This document shows positions 56,287-64,000 of a DNA stretch of 64,000 bases, in pieces; position 1 is the stretch's first letter; each line of letters starts with the position of its first letter. A model generated the notes under the pieces. The model was given only the letters and a program-made list of their open reading frames with translations. It had not been told where the DNA came from and did not search any database. The position numbers were made by a program, and so were the translations under genes. This DNA comes from VGBV01 sp963780395 (GTDB lineage: Bacteria > Actinomycetota > Thermoleophilia > Solirubrobacterales > 70-9). The DNA lies in contig CAWABY010000017.1 in assembly GCA_963780395.1 (NCBI GenBank), forward strand, positions 1 through 64,000, in the 5' to 3' direction.

Positions 56287-56949
56287 TCAGGCCTGCGGAG
56301 GCTGCCGGCGCAGCGCGGTGAGCGCGATGAGCCTCGCCACCACCATCGCGATAAAGCCCACGCCCGCGAGTTGCTCGAGCATTAACAGCGAGCGCGCGAA
56401 GGGCTCGACCGGGATGACGTCGCTGAGGCCCGTGTTCGACAGGTTGCTGAAGCTGAGGAAGAGCAGCTCCATCCACGTCCGTTCGCCCGAGGCGTCGACT
56501 CCCGCCGCGAAGCTTCCCGGCTCGATCGCCTCGCAGACGGTGAAGGTGTACGCGAAGGCCCACGCGACCAGGGTGAAGGTGGCGCCGACGCCGAACACCT
56601 CGTCGCGGGTCACCTCGTGGTCGGAGAGCACCTGCCTGATCAGGGCCCCGGCGGCGTAGAAATAGAGGACGGCCTCGAATGCCGACGAGTACGGCAGCAG
56701 GTCGTCATCGCCCGTGACCGCCTGGATCAGGAGCAGGACGAAGGCCGGGACCCCGAACAGAAGCGCGACCCAGGTGAGGCTGCGCGTGCCGCTTACAGCG
56801 AACACGACGAGGCCGAGGATCGCGATCCCGAACAGGCTGAACAGGGCCTGACCCACCTCGCTCCCCTCCATGAACGGGTAGACCAGGATCCCGAGAAGCT
56901 GGCCCGCGAGGAGCAGCGCGGACGGTTCTCGCCGGACGTAGGAGAGCAT
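56287..56949 (-). CDS. Ion-channel family membrane protein (two-helix pore type) with altered filter
   Basis: 220 aa, five or six hydrophobic segments. The C-terminal pore region reads FLSFSNLSNTGLSDVIPVEP followed by a helix, the Ion_trans_2 layout, but the potassium filter TxGYGD is replaced by NTGLSD. Such variants are common in bacterial channel-like proteins with unknown selectivity. It is the only gene between the att-like repeats. Start at MLSYVRREP (56949). Confidence 0.75.
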   Translation of the reverse strand: MLSYVRREPSALLLAGQLLGILVYPFMEGSEVGQALFSLFGIAILGLVVFAVSGTRSLTWVALLFGVPAFVLLLIQAVTGDDDLLPYSSAFEAVLYFYAAGALIRQVLSDHEVTRDEVFGVGATFTLVAWAFAYTFTVCEAIEPGSFAAGVDASGERTWMELLFLSFSNLSNTGLSDVIPVEPFARSLLMLEQLAGVGFIAMVVARLIALTALRRQPPQA

Positions 56950-56984
56950 GGGACAGACCGTAAGCTCCGGCCCAGACTGCACCG

Positions 56985-57007
56985 AGTTCGATTCTGGCCC
57001 TCGCCAT
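56985..57007 (+). repeat. att-like repeat, copy 3
   Basis: Exact 23-bp copy of 56183-56205, 802 bp away, outside any tRNA structure (no matching 5' half). Together they bracket the ion-channel gene. Confidence 0.7.
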
Positions 57008-57033
57008 AGCTGGGACGCGATACTGCGTGGGCG

Positions 57034-57444
57034 ATGTCGCAGGAGAACGTCGAGACCGTCCGACGCGCCATCGAGGCGTGGAATGCCGATGATCTCGACG
57101 CCTGTTTGGCCGTGCTCGATGGCGACGTCGAGTGGCACCCCTCGATCGAGCCGGGCCTTGAGGGAAAGGCAACTGTCTACCGGGGTCATGACGGCGCGCG
57201 AAGGGCATGGAGGGAGTACCGCGGCGAGGCTTGGGAACGCCTCACCAGTCGGCCTCAGGAGATCCGGGACCTCGGCGATTCGGTCCTGCTGCTCGGTCAG
57301 ATGGACATCACCGCCCGGACGACCGGCATCGAGTTCACGCAGGAAATCGGAGAAATCTTTGAGTTTCGAGAGGGGAAGGTCGTTCGCGTCCGCGACTTTC
57401 TGACTCATGCGGAGGCCCTCGAAGCCGCCGGGCTGTCGGAGTAG
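57034..57444 (+). CDS. SnoaL-like NTF2 protein
   Basis: 136 aa. MSQENVETVRRAIEAWNADD is the hallmark start of a large actinobacterial SnoaL family; WHPSIEPGLEG and GIEFTQEIGEIFEFREGKVV complete the fold. Family members range from polyketide cyclases to unknown binding proteins. Just outside the right att-like repeat and 3 bp before the endonuclease gene, so possibly one transcript. Confidence 0.82.
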   Translation: MSQENVETVRRAIEAWNADDLDACLAVLDGDVEWHPSIEPGLEGKATVYRGHDGARRAWREYRGEAWERLTSRPQEIRDLGDSVLLLGQMDITARTTGIEFTQEIGEIFEFREGKVVRVRDFLTHAEALEAAGLSE

Positions 57445-57447
57445 CTG

Positions 57448-58233
57448 GTGCCGCGTAAGCAGCTGGTCGGCGCCCACGTCGCGCCCGAGAAGCCGCTCGC
57501 CGAGGCGAAGGCGATCGGCGCCGACTGCGTGCAGGTCTTCCTCTCCGACCCGCAGGGCTGGAAGAAGCCCGCCCCGAGGAAGGACGCCGAGGGGCTGAAG
57601 GCGTCGCCGCTGCCCCTGTACGTTCACGCGCCCTACCTGATCAACGTCGCCTCGCCGAAGAACAACATCAGGCACGGCTCGCGGAAGATCCTGCAACAGA
57701 CCTGCGACGCGGCGGCGGAGGTCGGCGCGGCCGCCGTCATCGTCCATCCCGGCCACGCCGAGGACGGGGTGACCAAGGGCTTCCCCCGCTGGGTCAGCAC
57801 GGTCGAGCGGCTCTCCTCCGAGGTGCCGCTCTACATCGAGAACACGGCCGGCGGCGAGAACGCGGTCGCGCGGCGCTTCGACGACCTGGCGCGGCTGTGG
57901 GAGGCGATCAACGACGCGGATGGATCGGTCGAGCTGGGCTTCTGCTTTGACACCTGCCACGCCCACGCCGCGGGCGAGGAGCTCGGGGACGCCGTCGAGC
58001 GGGTGCGGAAGATCTGCGGCCGGATCGACCTGCTGCACGCAAACGACTCGCGTGACCCGGCCGGGACCGGCGCCGATCGCCACGCCAACCTCGGCAAGGG
58101 CGAGATGGGTGTAGAGGCGCTGACGGAGATGATCGCGGCGGCGGACGCGCCGGTCGTGGTCGAGACGCCAGGGAACAGGGCGGCGATGCGCGCCGACCTG
58201 GAGTTCGTGCGCGACGCCCTCTCGGCCCGCTGA
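57448..58233 (+). CDS. nfo: Deoxyribonuclease IV (AP endonuclease IV family)
   Basis: 261 aa TIM-barrel enzyme cutting DNA at abasic sites with three Zn ions. Ligand motifs VGAHVAP, VHAPYLINVASP, VIVHPGHAED, YIENTAGGENA, GFCFDTCHAHAAG, LLHANDSRDPAGTGADRHAN and VVETPG are all present. GTG start, 3 bp after the SnoaL stop. Its end is 2 bp from the convergent TetR gene. Confidence 0.93.
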   Translation: MPRKQLVGAHVAPEKPLAEAKAIGADCVQVFLSDPQGWKKPAPRKDAEGLKASPLPLYVHAPYLINVASPKNNIRHGSRKILQQTCDAAAEVGAAAVIVHPGHAEDGVTKGFPRWVSTVERLSSEVPLYIENTAGGENAVARRFDDLARLWEAINDADGSVELGFCFDTCHAHAAGEELGDAVERVRKICGRIDLLHANDSRDPAGTGADRHANLGKGEMGVEALTEMIAAADAPVVVETPGNRAAMRADLEFVRDALSAR

Positions 58234-58234
58234 A

Positions 58235-58852
58235 TCAGTCAGCCAGGAGCGTGCGCTGGGCGGTCTCGAACAGGAGGTCGCTGATCGCGCCGGCGTCCAG
58301 GCCGCGCCCGCTCCAGAGCAGATCGAAGGTGTCAAACGCGGTCAGGACCCAGAGCAGGTGGGCAGCCCGGGTCGCCCCCACCCCTTTGCGCAGGTGCCCC
58401 CGGGCCGCCAGCCGCCGGGCGATGCCCGCCATTCCCCCGGTGCGCTCCTGCTCGCGGCGACCGATCGCCGCGGCCACCGCCTCGTCGCCGAGCCTCGCCA
58501 GGGGGTAGAGGGCGCGGTCCACCTCATACTCGGACACGTAGAGATCCACGGTCGCGCGGATGCCCTCGCGCAGGGCGACCGTCGGATCGGGGCCTCGGGA
58601 GACCTCCAGCAACCGCTCGTACTCCGCGCGCCCGACGACGTCGCGCGCCAGGGCGTCGAACAGACCCGCGCGCGAGCCGAAGATCGCGTACACCGTCGAG
58701 CGCGCGACCCCGGCCTCCTCGGCCACGGCCTCGAGCGAGTTCCCGCCGGCGGGATCCCTCCTGATCCGCTCCGCGAGCGCCTCGAGGATCCGTTCCCTCG
58801 TGTGCTCGGCCGACTCGGCTCGAAGTCTCTGCTCGTACTTGCGTTTCGTCAC
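58235..58852 (-). CDS. TetR-family repressor
   Basis: 205 aa. N-terminal helix-turn-helix (TRERILEALAERI, NSLEAVAEEAGVARSTVYAI, FGSRAGLFDALA) and an all-helical ligand domain. GTG start. Divergent from the FAD monooxygenase over a 57-bp gap filled by a long palindrome, the classic layout for a TetR repressor controlling its neighbour and itself. Confidence 0.92.
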   Translation of the reverse strand: MTKRKYEQRLRAESAEHTRERILEALAERIRRDPAGGNSLEAVAEEAGVARSTVYAIFGSRAGLFDALARDVVGRAEYERLLEVSRGPDPTVALREGIRATVDLYVSEYEVDRALYPLARLGDEAVAAAIGRREQERTGGMAGIARRLAARGHLRKGVGATRAAHLLWVLTAFDTFDLLWSGRGLDAGAISDLLFETAQRTLLAD

Positions 58853-58868
58853 AGAAGCAGGATATCTA

Positions 58869-58915
58869 TTTCATCGGACAGCTTGTGTGCTAAAACTACA
58901 GCCTGTCCGATGAAA
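58869..58915. promoter_or_regulatory. Long perfect inverted repeat, probable TetR operator
   Basis: TTTCATCGGACAG (58869-58881) and its exact complement (58903-58915) flank a 21-bp spacer. The right arm covers the ATG of the monooxygenase gene, and the whole element fills the divergent promoter region, so bound repressor would block both genes. Confidence 0.8.
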
Positions 58916-60397
58916 GTAGCGGCAGACAGGAACGGTGAAGAGATGGCTGTGCACGAGGAAGACGCGCAGGTGCTGGTGGTGGGCGCGGGGCCGGCGGGCC
59001 TGACCGCGGCGATCGCGCTCGCCCGAGCGGGCATCGAGGTGACGGTGATCGAGCGGCGCGAGGAGCTGTCGAGCCTGCCGAGGGCGACGACGGTGAGCAT
59101 CCGGAGCATGGAGATATTCAGGGGCTGGGGGCTCGAGGACGAGATCCGCGCCTTCGCTCCCGAGGTCGAGTGGCAGGGATGGCAGTCCGAGACCCTCGCG
59201 TCCGCGGAGCAAGGCGAGGCCTGGCCAACCGGCATCCCCACCCTGGAGCAGAGCGCGGTGATCAGCCCCACCACTCCGGTCTGCGTGGCGCAGGACGAGC
59301 TCGAGCCGATCCTGCTCGCCCATCTGCGCTCGCTACCCGGATCGCGGGTGCTGCTGGGCGCCGAGCTGATCGAGCTCGAGACCGGCAGCGGTGAGGTCGC
59401 CGCGACGGTCCGCCTGTCCGACGGCCAGGTAAGCCGAATCCGGGCCTCCCACCTGATCGGCGCGGATGGCGCCCACAGCGTCACCCGCCGCCTGCTCGGG
59501 ATCGAGATGGAGGTCGGCACCGCGGAGGGCGCGCGCAGCGTGCTGTTCCGGGCCCCGCTCTGGGACACGGTGGGCGAGCGCCGCTACGGCATCTACTCGG
59601 TCACCCACCCGGATGCCCCCGCGACGATGCTGCCCGCGGGCGGTGACAGGTGGCTTCACGGCATCTGGATCGACCCGGAGGACCCAGGCGAGATGCCCGG
59701 CCCCGACGAGCTCGTGCGCCAAATCCGCATCGGCGCGGGCGTCCCGGATCTGCCCGTCGAGATCATCCGCACGGGCACCTTCACCTTCGCGGCCGGCCTG
59801 GCGGACGCCTTCAGGCGAGGCAACGCCTTCCTGGTGGGCGACGCGGCCCACCGGGTGACGCCGCGAGGCGGCACCGGCATGAACATGGCGATCCACAGCG
59901 CCTTCGACCTCGGCTGGAAGCTGGCCTGGGTGCTCCGCGGCTGGGCCTCTCCGGCGCTGCTGGACTCCTACGAGGCCGAGCGGGTCCCCGCCGTCAGGCA
60001 CAACGTGATCCGCTCGCTCGACCCCGACGGCTCGACCCGGTCGTCGGACTCCGAGCTGCACGTGGACCTCGGGGGCCGGATCCCCCACCTCTGGACCGAG
60101 CACCGGGGCGAGCGACGCTCGACGATCGACCTGCTCGCCGACGGGCTCACCCTTCTCAGCGGCCCCAGCGGCGAGTGGAGGGACGTGCCAGCGCGCCCCG
60201 GCTCACCGCCGCTGATCGTCCGCCGCTTCGAGGAGGTCACCGCGCGCGGGCTCGGCCTGCAGCCCGGCGCCGCGATGGCGGTCAGGCCCGACGGCAAGCA
60301 GGTGGGGTGGCTGCGCTCGGACGGCTACCCGGAGGCCTTCTTCGCCCGTTCGGCGTTGACCTCGTCCACCGCCTCGATCAGGTCGCCCTGGTCGTAG
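58910..60397 (+). CDS. FAD-dependent aromatic-ring monooxygenase (PheA/TfdB family)
   Basis: About 495 aa. GAGPAGLTAAIALARAG binds FAD, LIGADGAHSVTRRLLGI is the DG motif, and FLVGDAAHRVTPRGGTGMN the GD motif of class A flavin hydroxylases. C-terminal thioredoxin-like part is shortened, ending AVRPDGKQVGWLRSDGYP before reading into the convergent gene. ATG 58910; an ATG at 58943 also possible. Probably hydroxylates a phenolic compound sensed by the TetR repressor. Confidence 0.88.
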   Translation: MKVAADRNGEEMAVHEEDAQVLVVGAGPAGLTAAIALARAGIEVTVIERREELSSLPRATTVSIRSMEIFRGWGLEDEIRAFAPEVEWQGWQSETLASAEQGEAWPTGIPTLEQSAVISPTTPVCVAQDELEPILLAHLRSLPGSRVLLGAELIELETGSGEVAATVRLSDGQVSRIRASHLIGADGAHSVTRRLLGIEMEVGTAEGARSVLFRAPLWDTVGERRYGIYSVTHPDAPATMLPAGGDRWLHGIWIDPEDPGEMPGPDELVRQIRIGAGVPDLPVEIIRTGTFTFAAGLADAFRRGNAFLVGDAAHRVTPRGGTGMNMAIHSAFDLGWKLAWVLRGWASPALLDSYEAERVPAVRHNVIRSLDPDGSTRSSDSELHVDLGGRIPHLWTEHRGERRSTIDLLADGLTLLSGPSGEWRDVPARPGSPPLIVRRFEEVTARGLGLQPGAAMAVRPDGKQVGWLRSDGYPEAFFARSALTSSTASIRSPWS

Positions 60398-60574
60398 TGG
60401 TCGGTGGCGATCAGGCTGACGGGCAGCCCGCGCTTGGCTGAGCAGCGGCGGATGCGGTCGAGCAGGAAGCGCTCGGACAGGAAGTCGGCGTTCTCGCCCC
60501 GCTTCGGTGGGAACACGTCGGCCCAGTTGTTTCGGCTCGCGCTCCGCCTCGACTCCCCTCTTGTCCTCGTTCAC
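60325..60574 (-). pseudogene. Fragment of a PI-PLC-like phosphodiesterase C-terminus
   Basis: After one break (about 60530) the reading is NNWADVFPPKRGENADFLSE, then RRCSAKRGLPVSLIATDHYD and DLIEAVDEVNAERAKK. The pattern VSLIATDHYDxGDLIEAVDEVN resembles the last strand and helix of phosphatidylinositol-phospholipase-C-type TIM barrels. GTG 60574 overlaps the MFS stop (GTGA), so it may be translated as a short coupled peptide, but most of the domain is missing. Confidence 0.45.
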
Positions 60575-61836
60575 GCGACCCTCTCCGCGTCGGTGGCCGC
60601 CGAGGTCCCCAGGCCCGGAGGCCCGACCGGCCCGCTCGCGACCCAGCCGCGGTTCATCCGGATCAGGGCCAGAAGGCCGATCAGGCCCGCCAGGGCCGAG
60701 AGCCCGCCGGCGTAGGCGAGCGTCCCGGTCGGCCCGATCACGGCCACCAGCACACCGCCCGCGGCGAACGCGCCGAGCTCGGCGCCGTTCCGGATTCCGT
60801 TGTAGGCGGCGAAGGCGCGGCCGTGCAGCCGGTCAGGAACCCGCACGTGGATCAGGCTGCGGAACATCACGTTCTTGACACCATGCCCGAGGCCCCCGAC
60901 GAACGAGCAGGCGAGGAAGAACCCCAGGGTCAACCACAGGGTGGGTAGGGCGAGTGCGGCACCCTGAATCGCCGCCGCGGCCAGTCCGACCGCCGCAACC
61001 GCGCCCGCGGCGACCCGCTTGGACAGGAACAGCGCCCCGATCGCCATCCCGGCCGTCCAGACCGAGAGGAAGACGCCGTAGGCGGTGTCGCCCTGGTCTA
61101 GCACGTCCTTGACGAAGAACAGCTCGCCGACCCAGACGGCCGACATGAACAGCAGCGAGCTGAAGGCGACGATCATGACCAGCGCCAGCGTCCTGTCGCG
61201 GAACAGGTAGGCGATGCCCTCCCGGGCGCGCTCCTCGGACCCCTCGCCCCGCTGCGGCTCGCGACGGACCCGCAGGCTGAGCGCCACCAGCGCGACGGCG
61301 ACGAAGGTCGCGGCGTCCACGACCATGGCCAGCTCCAGTCCGCCGACGGCGAACAGCAGGCCGCCGACCACCGGCCCGATCCCGAAGCCCATGTAGCGGA
61401 AGGTCTCGACGTGACCGTTCGCCTCCTGCACGCGGCGGCCGGCGAGCACCGGGATCAACGAGAACTCCGCGGGCTGCATCAACGCGAACACGACGCCGAT
61501 GGCGGCGGTCAGCACCAGCACCGGTGCAAGCGCGTCCACGAACGCGAGCGCGGCGGCCCCGGCCGCGCCGAGCATGGAGACGATGGCCAGCAGGCGGGTC
61601 GCCTCGACCCGGTCCACGAGCAGCCCGGCGTGTCCGGCGACCGCCACCGAGGGCCCGAACAGGCAGATCCACAGCGCAGCGACGGCGTAGCCGTTGTCGG
61701 TCAGCTCTTCGACGTGCAGCCCGAGCGCGGTGATCGCAACCCAGTCGCCCATCGCCGAAAGGCCGACCGCGATCGAGAGGAGCAGGAAGTCCCGCTCGGA
61801 GAGCAGACTGCGCTTTGAGTCAGAGCCGGCCGCCAA
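60571..61836 (-). CDS. MFS transporter (enterobactin-exporter-like subgroup)
   Basis: 421 aa, twelve predicted helices in two halves joined by a charged loop (about 195-215, RREPQRGEGSEER). LLSIAVGLSAMGDWVAITALGL and HAGLLVDRVEATRLL (loop 2-3, DR motif) are typical of MFS_3-type exporters. Substrate unknown. Starts 14 bp after the SDR gene on the same strand, so the two form an operon with the PLC-like fragment. Confidence 0.88.
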   Translation of the reverse strand: MAAGSDSKRSLLSERDFLLLSIAVGLSAMGDWVAITALGLHVEELTDNGYAVAALWICLFGPSVAVAGHAGLLVDRVEATRLLAIVSMLGAAGAAALAFVDALAPVLVLTAAIGVVFALMQPAEFSLIPVLAGRRVQEANGHVETFRYMGFGIGPVVGGLLFAVGGLELAMVVDAATFVAVALVALSLRVRREPQRGEGSEERAREGIAYLFRDRTLALVMIVAFSSLLFMSAVWVGELFFVKDVLDQGDTAYGVFLSVWTAGMAIGALFLSKRVAAGAVAAVGLAAAAIQGAALALPTLWLTLGFFLACSFVGGLGHGVKNVMFRSLIHVRVPDRLHGRAFAAYNGIRNGAELGAFAAGGVLVAVIGPTGTLAYAGGLSALAGLIGLLALIRMNRGWVASGPVGPPGLGTSAATDAERVA

Positions 61837-61849
61837 GCCGCTCAGCCCG

Positions 61850-62566
61850 TCAACCGGTGGGGCCGTAGACGGGGATCGCGGCCCCCGTCACCGGCGAGGA
61901 GTCCGCCGAGCAGAGGAAGCGGATCACGCGCGCAATCTCGGCGGGCTGCACCCACTTGGAGTGGTCGGCGTCGGGCATCGATTCCCGGTTGGCCGGGGTG
62001 TCGATGACGTTGGGAACGATCGCGTTCGCCCGGATGCCGTCCTCGCGGTACTCGACGTCGAGGGAGCGGACCAGAGCCAGGACCGCTGACTTCGAGATCG
62101 CGTAGGCGGCTCCGCCGCTGAACGGCTGATAGGCGACCTTGGTCCCGACGCAGACGATCGCGCCGCCGTCGCCGTCGAGCATCGCCGGGATCGCCGCGCG
62201 AGCCGCGTTGATCGCGGTGGTGAGGTTGAGGGCGAGCATCTTCTCGAGCTCCGCCGGCTCGGCCTCGTGCAGCCGCGGGCCCGCCGCGAAACCCCCGACG
62301 AGGTTGACGAGCGAGGTCAGGGGGCCCAGCTTGTTCGCAGCCGCCACGGCGGTGTCCGCCCCGTCCTCGAGCAGGTTCGCCTCGACCAGGGTGAGGCCCT
62401 CGCGGTCGCCGAAGGCGGCCTCGGCGGCCTCCATCTCGGCCTCGGCCAGCCAGGTCGTCACCACCTGCGCCCCGGCGTCCAGCAACTCCTCGACCACCGC
62501 CTGGCCCAGGCCGCCGGTGCCGCCGGTGACGATTGCGACGCCGCCGAGCGGGCCCGGCTCCGTCAT
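61850..62566 (-). CDS. SDR-family oxidoreductase
   Basis: 238 aa. VTGGTGGLGQAV cofactor loop, VNLVGGFAAGP in place of the usual NNAG, and AYAISKSAVLALV with catalytic Tyr/Lys. C-terminal SADSSPVTGAAIPVYG is standard for SDRs. First gene of a minus-strand operon with the MFS exporter; divergent from the YhaM-like gene. Confidence 0.88.
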   Translation of the reverse strand: MTEPGPLGGVAIVTGGTGGLGQAVVEELLDAGAQVVTTWLAEAEMEAAEAAFGDREGLTLVEANLLEDGADTAVAAANKLGPLTSLVNLVGGFAAGPRLHEAEPAELEKMLALNLTTAINAARAAIPAMLDGDGGAIVCVGTKVAYQPFSGGAAYAISKSAVLALVRSLDVEYREDGIRANAIVPNVIDTPANRESMPDADHSKWVQPAEIARVIRFLCSADSSPVTGAAIPVYGPTG

Positions 62567-62674
62567 GAAAGCGACCCCGCGGACGACCTCATCAGCGATG
62601 AACCCTAGTGACAATCCGGTGAACCCAGGCGGAGATAACCGTCCGCTGTCGCCTCTACCTTCAATCACCTTCCG

Positions 62675-63706
62675 ATGACCGAGGCGAAATTGTTCGAGAG
62701 CGGCGGCGAAAGCGGGAGCGGGAACGCGGCCGGTGCCGATGCCGCGCCGGCTCGGGCGCTGGGCGAGCTCAGCGACGGCGAGGAGTTCACCTGCGCCCTT
62801 GTGGTGCGCGAGCGTCAGCTGCGCCAGAAGAAGAACGGCGAGGACTTCCTCAAGCTCCAGCTCGGGGACCGCACCGGCGCCGTCCCCGCGATCGCATGGG
62901 ATCGCGTCTCCGAGCTGTTCGAGGCCTGTGCGCCCGGAAAGATCGTGGTCGTGACCGGGAAGTTCTCGGTTCATCCGCAGTTCGGCCGCCAGATCAAGCT
63001 CGCCTCGGCTCGCGCCGCCGAATCGCACGAGTACGAGGCGGATGAGCTGGCCGAGGGACCGTCGAAGCCCGCGGAGCTGCTGGAGAGCGAGCTTCGCGAG
63101 CTGCTGGAGACGATTCAGAACCCGTCGCTGCGGGCGCTGCTGGACCGCTTCTTCGGGCCGGAAACCGCCTCCTGGAGCCGTTTCCGCGAGGCGCCCGCCG
63201 CCAAGCACTACCACCAGGCCTACGCCGGCGGACTCTTGGAGCACACCCTCTCGGTCGCGCAGGCCGTCAGCGCCGCCGCGAACTTCTTCCCAGGCATCGA
63301 CCGCGACGTCGCGGTGACAGGCGCCCTGCTGCACGACATCGGCAAGACCGAGGCCTACAACGACGACCCGCTGGCGATCGACATGACCGACGCCGGGCGG
63401 CTGCAGGCCGAGATCCCCCTCGGCTACTACAAGGTCCGCCGCCAGATCGAGGAGATCGAGGGCTTCGACACCGGGCTGGCCCAGGCGGTGCTGCACATCA
63501 TCCTCAGCCACCACGGCCAGCTCGAGCACGGCTCCCCGGTCGTCCCCTGCACCCGCGAGGCGACGCTGGTGCACTCGATGGACAACCTCGGCGGCAAGCT
63601 CGGCAGCTTCGACCGGCTCGAGAAGGAGCTCGGCGACGGCGAGAGCTGGTCACGCTTCGACCGCGGCATCGAGTCAGCAGCCTTCTTCGGCGCTCGCGCG
63701 GCCTAG
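62675..63706 (+). CDS. YhaM-like 3'-5' exoribonuclease (OB-fold plus HD domain)
   Basis: 343 aa. N-terminal OB-fold (FTCALVVRERQLRQKKNGED, FLKLQLGDRTGAV) then an HD domain with GGLLEHTLSVAQAV, LLHDIGKTEAY and ILSHHGQLEHGSP, the set of metal-binding His/Asp of YhaM. Those enzymes trim RNA or single-stranded DNA from the 3' end. N-terminal 30 residues are Gly/Ala-rich and variable. Confidence 0.85.
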   Translation: MTEAKLFESGGESGSGNAAGADAAPARALGELSDGEEFTCALVVRERQLRQKKNGEDFLKLQLGDRTGAVPAIAWDRVSELFEACAPGKIVVVTGKFSVHPQFGRQIKLASARAAESHEYEADELAEGPSKPAELLESELRELLETIQNPSLRALLDRFFGPETASWSRFREAPAAKHYHQAYAGGLLEHTLSVAQAVSAAANFFPGIDRDVAVTGALLHDIGKTEAYNDDPLAIDMTDAGRLQAEIPLGYYKVRRQIEEIEGFDTGLAQAVLHIILSHHGQLEHGSPVVPCTREATLVHSMDNLGGKLGSFDRLEKELGDGESWSRFDRGIESAAFFGARAA

Positions 63707-63730
63707 CTCCGCGCAAGGATCGTCCACGCA

Positions 63731-63742
63731 AAATGCGCATTT
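63731..63742. promoter_or_regulatory. 12-bp perfect palindrome upstream of WYL-type gene
   Basis: AAATGCGCATTT lies 38 bp before the TATCCT -10 box of the next gene. AT-rich flanks and symmetry suggest an operator; binder unknown. Confidence 0.4.
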
Positions 63743-63793
63743 CCGTGCGTGCGGCGGCGAGCCGAGGCGGTCGCCTAACTATCCTGCGCTCTC

Positions 63794-64000
63794 GTGGCGA
63801 AGGACACCGAGAAGCTGATCAGACAGCTCTCGCTGATCTCCTTCCTCATGGCCCAAGGGAGGCCTGTCTCGGCGCTTGAGATCAAGCGCGAGGTCGAGGG
63901 ATACAGCGACATGAACGACGACGCCTTCGCGCGCCGCTTCTACGCCGACCGCGCGGAGCTGGAGAGCCTCGGGATCACCCTCCAGGTGGAGAAGCCCGGC
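63794..64000 (+). CDS. N-terminus of a WYL-domain (PafB/PafC-like) transcriptional regulator, cut by window end
   Basis: 69 residues visible: MAKDTEKLIRQLSLISFLMA, RPVSALEIKREVEGYSD, then DAFARRFYADRAELESLGI, a helix-turn-helix as in PafB/PafC-type regulators whose WYL domain would follow. GTG 63794 lies 8 nt after TATCCT, so probably leaderless. The reading is open to the end of the window. PafBC controls LexA-independent DNA-damage response in mycobacteria; the link here is only by family. Confidence 0.75.
   Translation, partial: MAKDTEKLIRQLSLISFLMAQGRPVSALEIKREVEGYSDMNDDAFARRFYADRAELESLGITLQVEKPG

Noticed and set aside
56205..57007. Active mobile element
   Set aside because: No integrase, transposase or inverted ends between the tRNA-derived repeats; at most a remnant.

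Overview
The window looks like a chromosomal segment of a high-GC actinobacterium, most likely class Thermoleophilia (Solirubrobacterales-like). This is an inference from gene content and style: many secreted proteins ending in lysine/cysteine tails, an ELWxxDGT-repeat protein, collagen-like Gly-Pro triplets, several NTF2/SnoaL proteins, actinobacterial-type acyl-CoA carboxylase and APS reductase, and many apparently leaderless genes with a TANNNT box 6-9 nt before the start codon. No integrase, transposase, CRISPR array or rRNA operon was seen.

Layout. 0-6.3 kb: amine oxidase, PhzF-like protein, DUF4389 membrane protein, SGNH hydrolase, Vps62-like secreted protein. 6.3-7.4 kb: two tandem 31-aa microprotein genes, each with its own terminator, divergent from a CGNR zinc-finger regulator. 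7.5-11 kb: broken secreted-protein genes and a membrane-anchored sigma factor. 11-16.5 kb: SOS-controlled dinB, then sugar-nucleotide and glycan genes (UDP-glucuronate decarboxylase-like, wecB, glycosyltransferase, DUF2304). 16.5-25.8 kb: methylmalonyl-CoA mutase, acyl-CoA carboxylase beta, a probable epsilon subunit and dodecin, mixed with surface proteins. 26.7-27 kb: a tRNA-like gene with an unusual 8/4 cloverleaf. 28.5-35.4 kb: sulfate assimilation (sir, cysH, sat, cysC, PHP phosphatase, Rrf2 regulator, TauE/SafE transporter). 36-43.7 kb: biotin carboxylase/BCCP, then an envelope module with two large membrane sulfatase-like proteins, a small LDPGSGS protein and a methyltransferase. 44-50 kb: sucCD, aminotransferase, DtxR regulator, SDR and HAD enzymes. 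51-56 kb: secreted proteins, folP, Hrq1/MrfA-like helicase, LOG-like protein. 56-57 kb: tRNA-Phe and two repeats of its 3' end around an ion-channel gene. 57-64 kb: endonuclease IV, TetR/FAD-monooxygenase pair, SDR-MFS operon, YhaM-like nuclease and the start of a WYL-type regulator.

How the parts fit. The carboxylase subunits, methylmalonyl-CoA mutase and succinyl-CoA synthetase can carry propionyl-CoA to succinate; the epimerase and the B12-binding mutase subunit are not in the window. The sulfur cluster reduces sulfate through APS and also makes PAPS, and its PHP enzyme could remove the pAp by-product.

Caveat. More than 20 reading-frame breaks fall inside conserved genes. Most are explained by one extra base, often in a G or C run, so I read them mainly as sequence errors. 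A few densely broken genes (7.5-9.5 kb, 38-39 kb) may be true pseudogenes.
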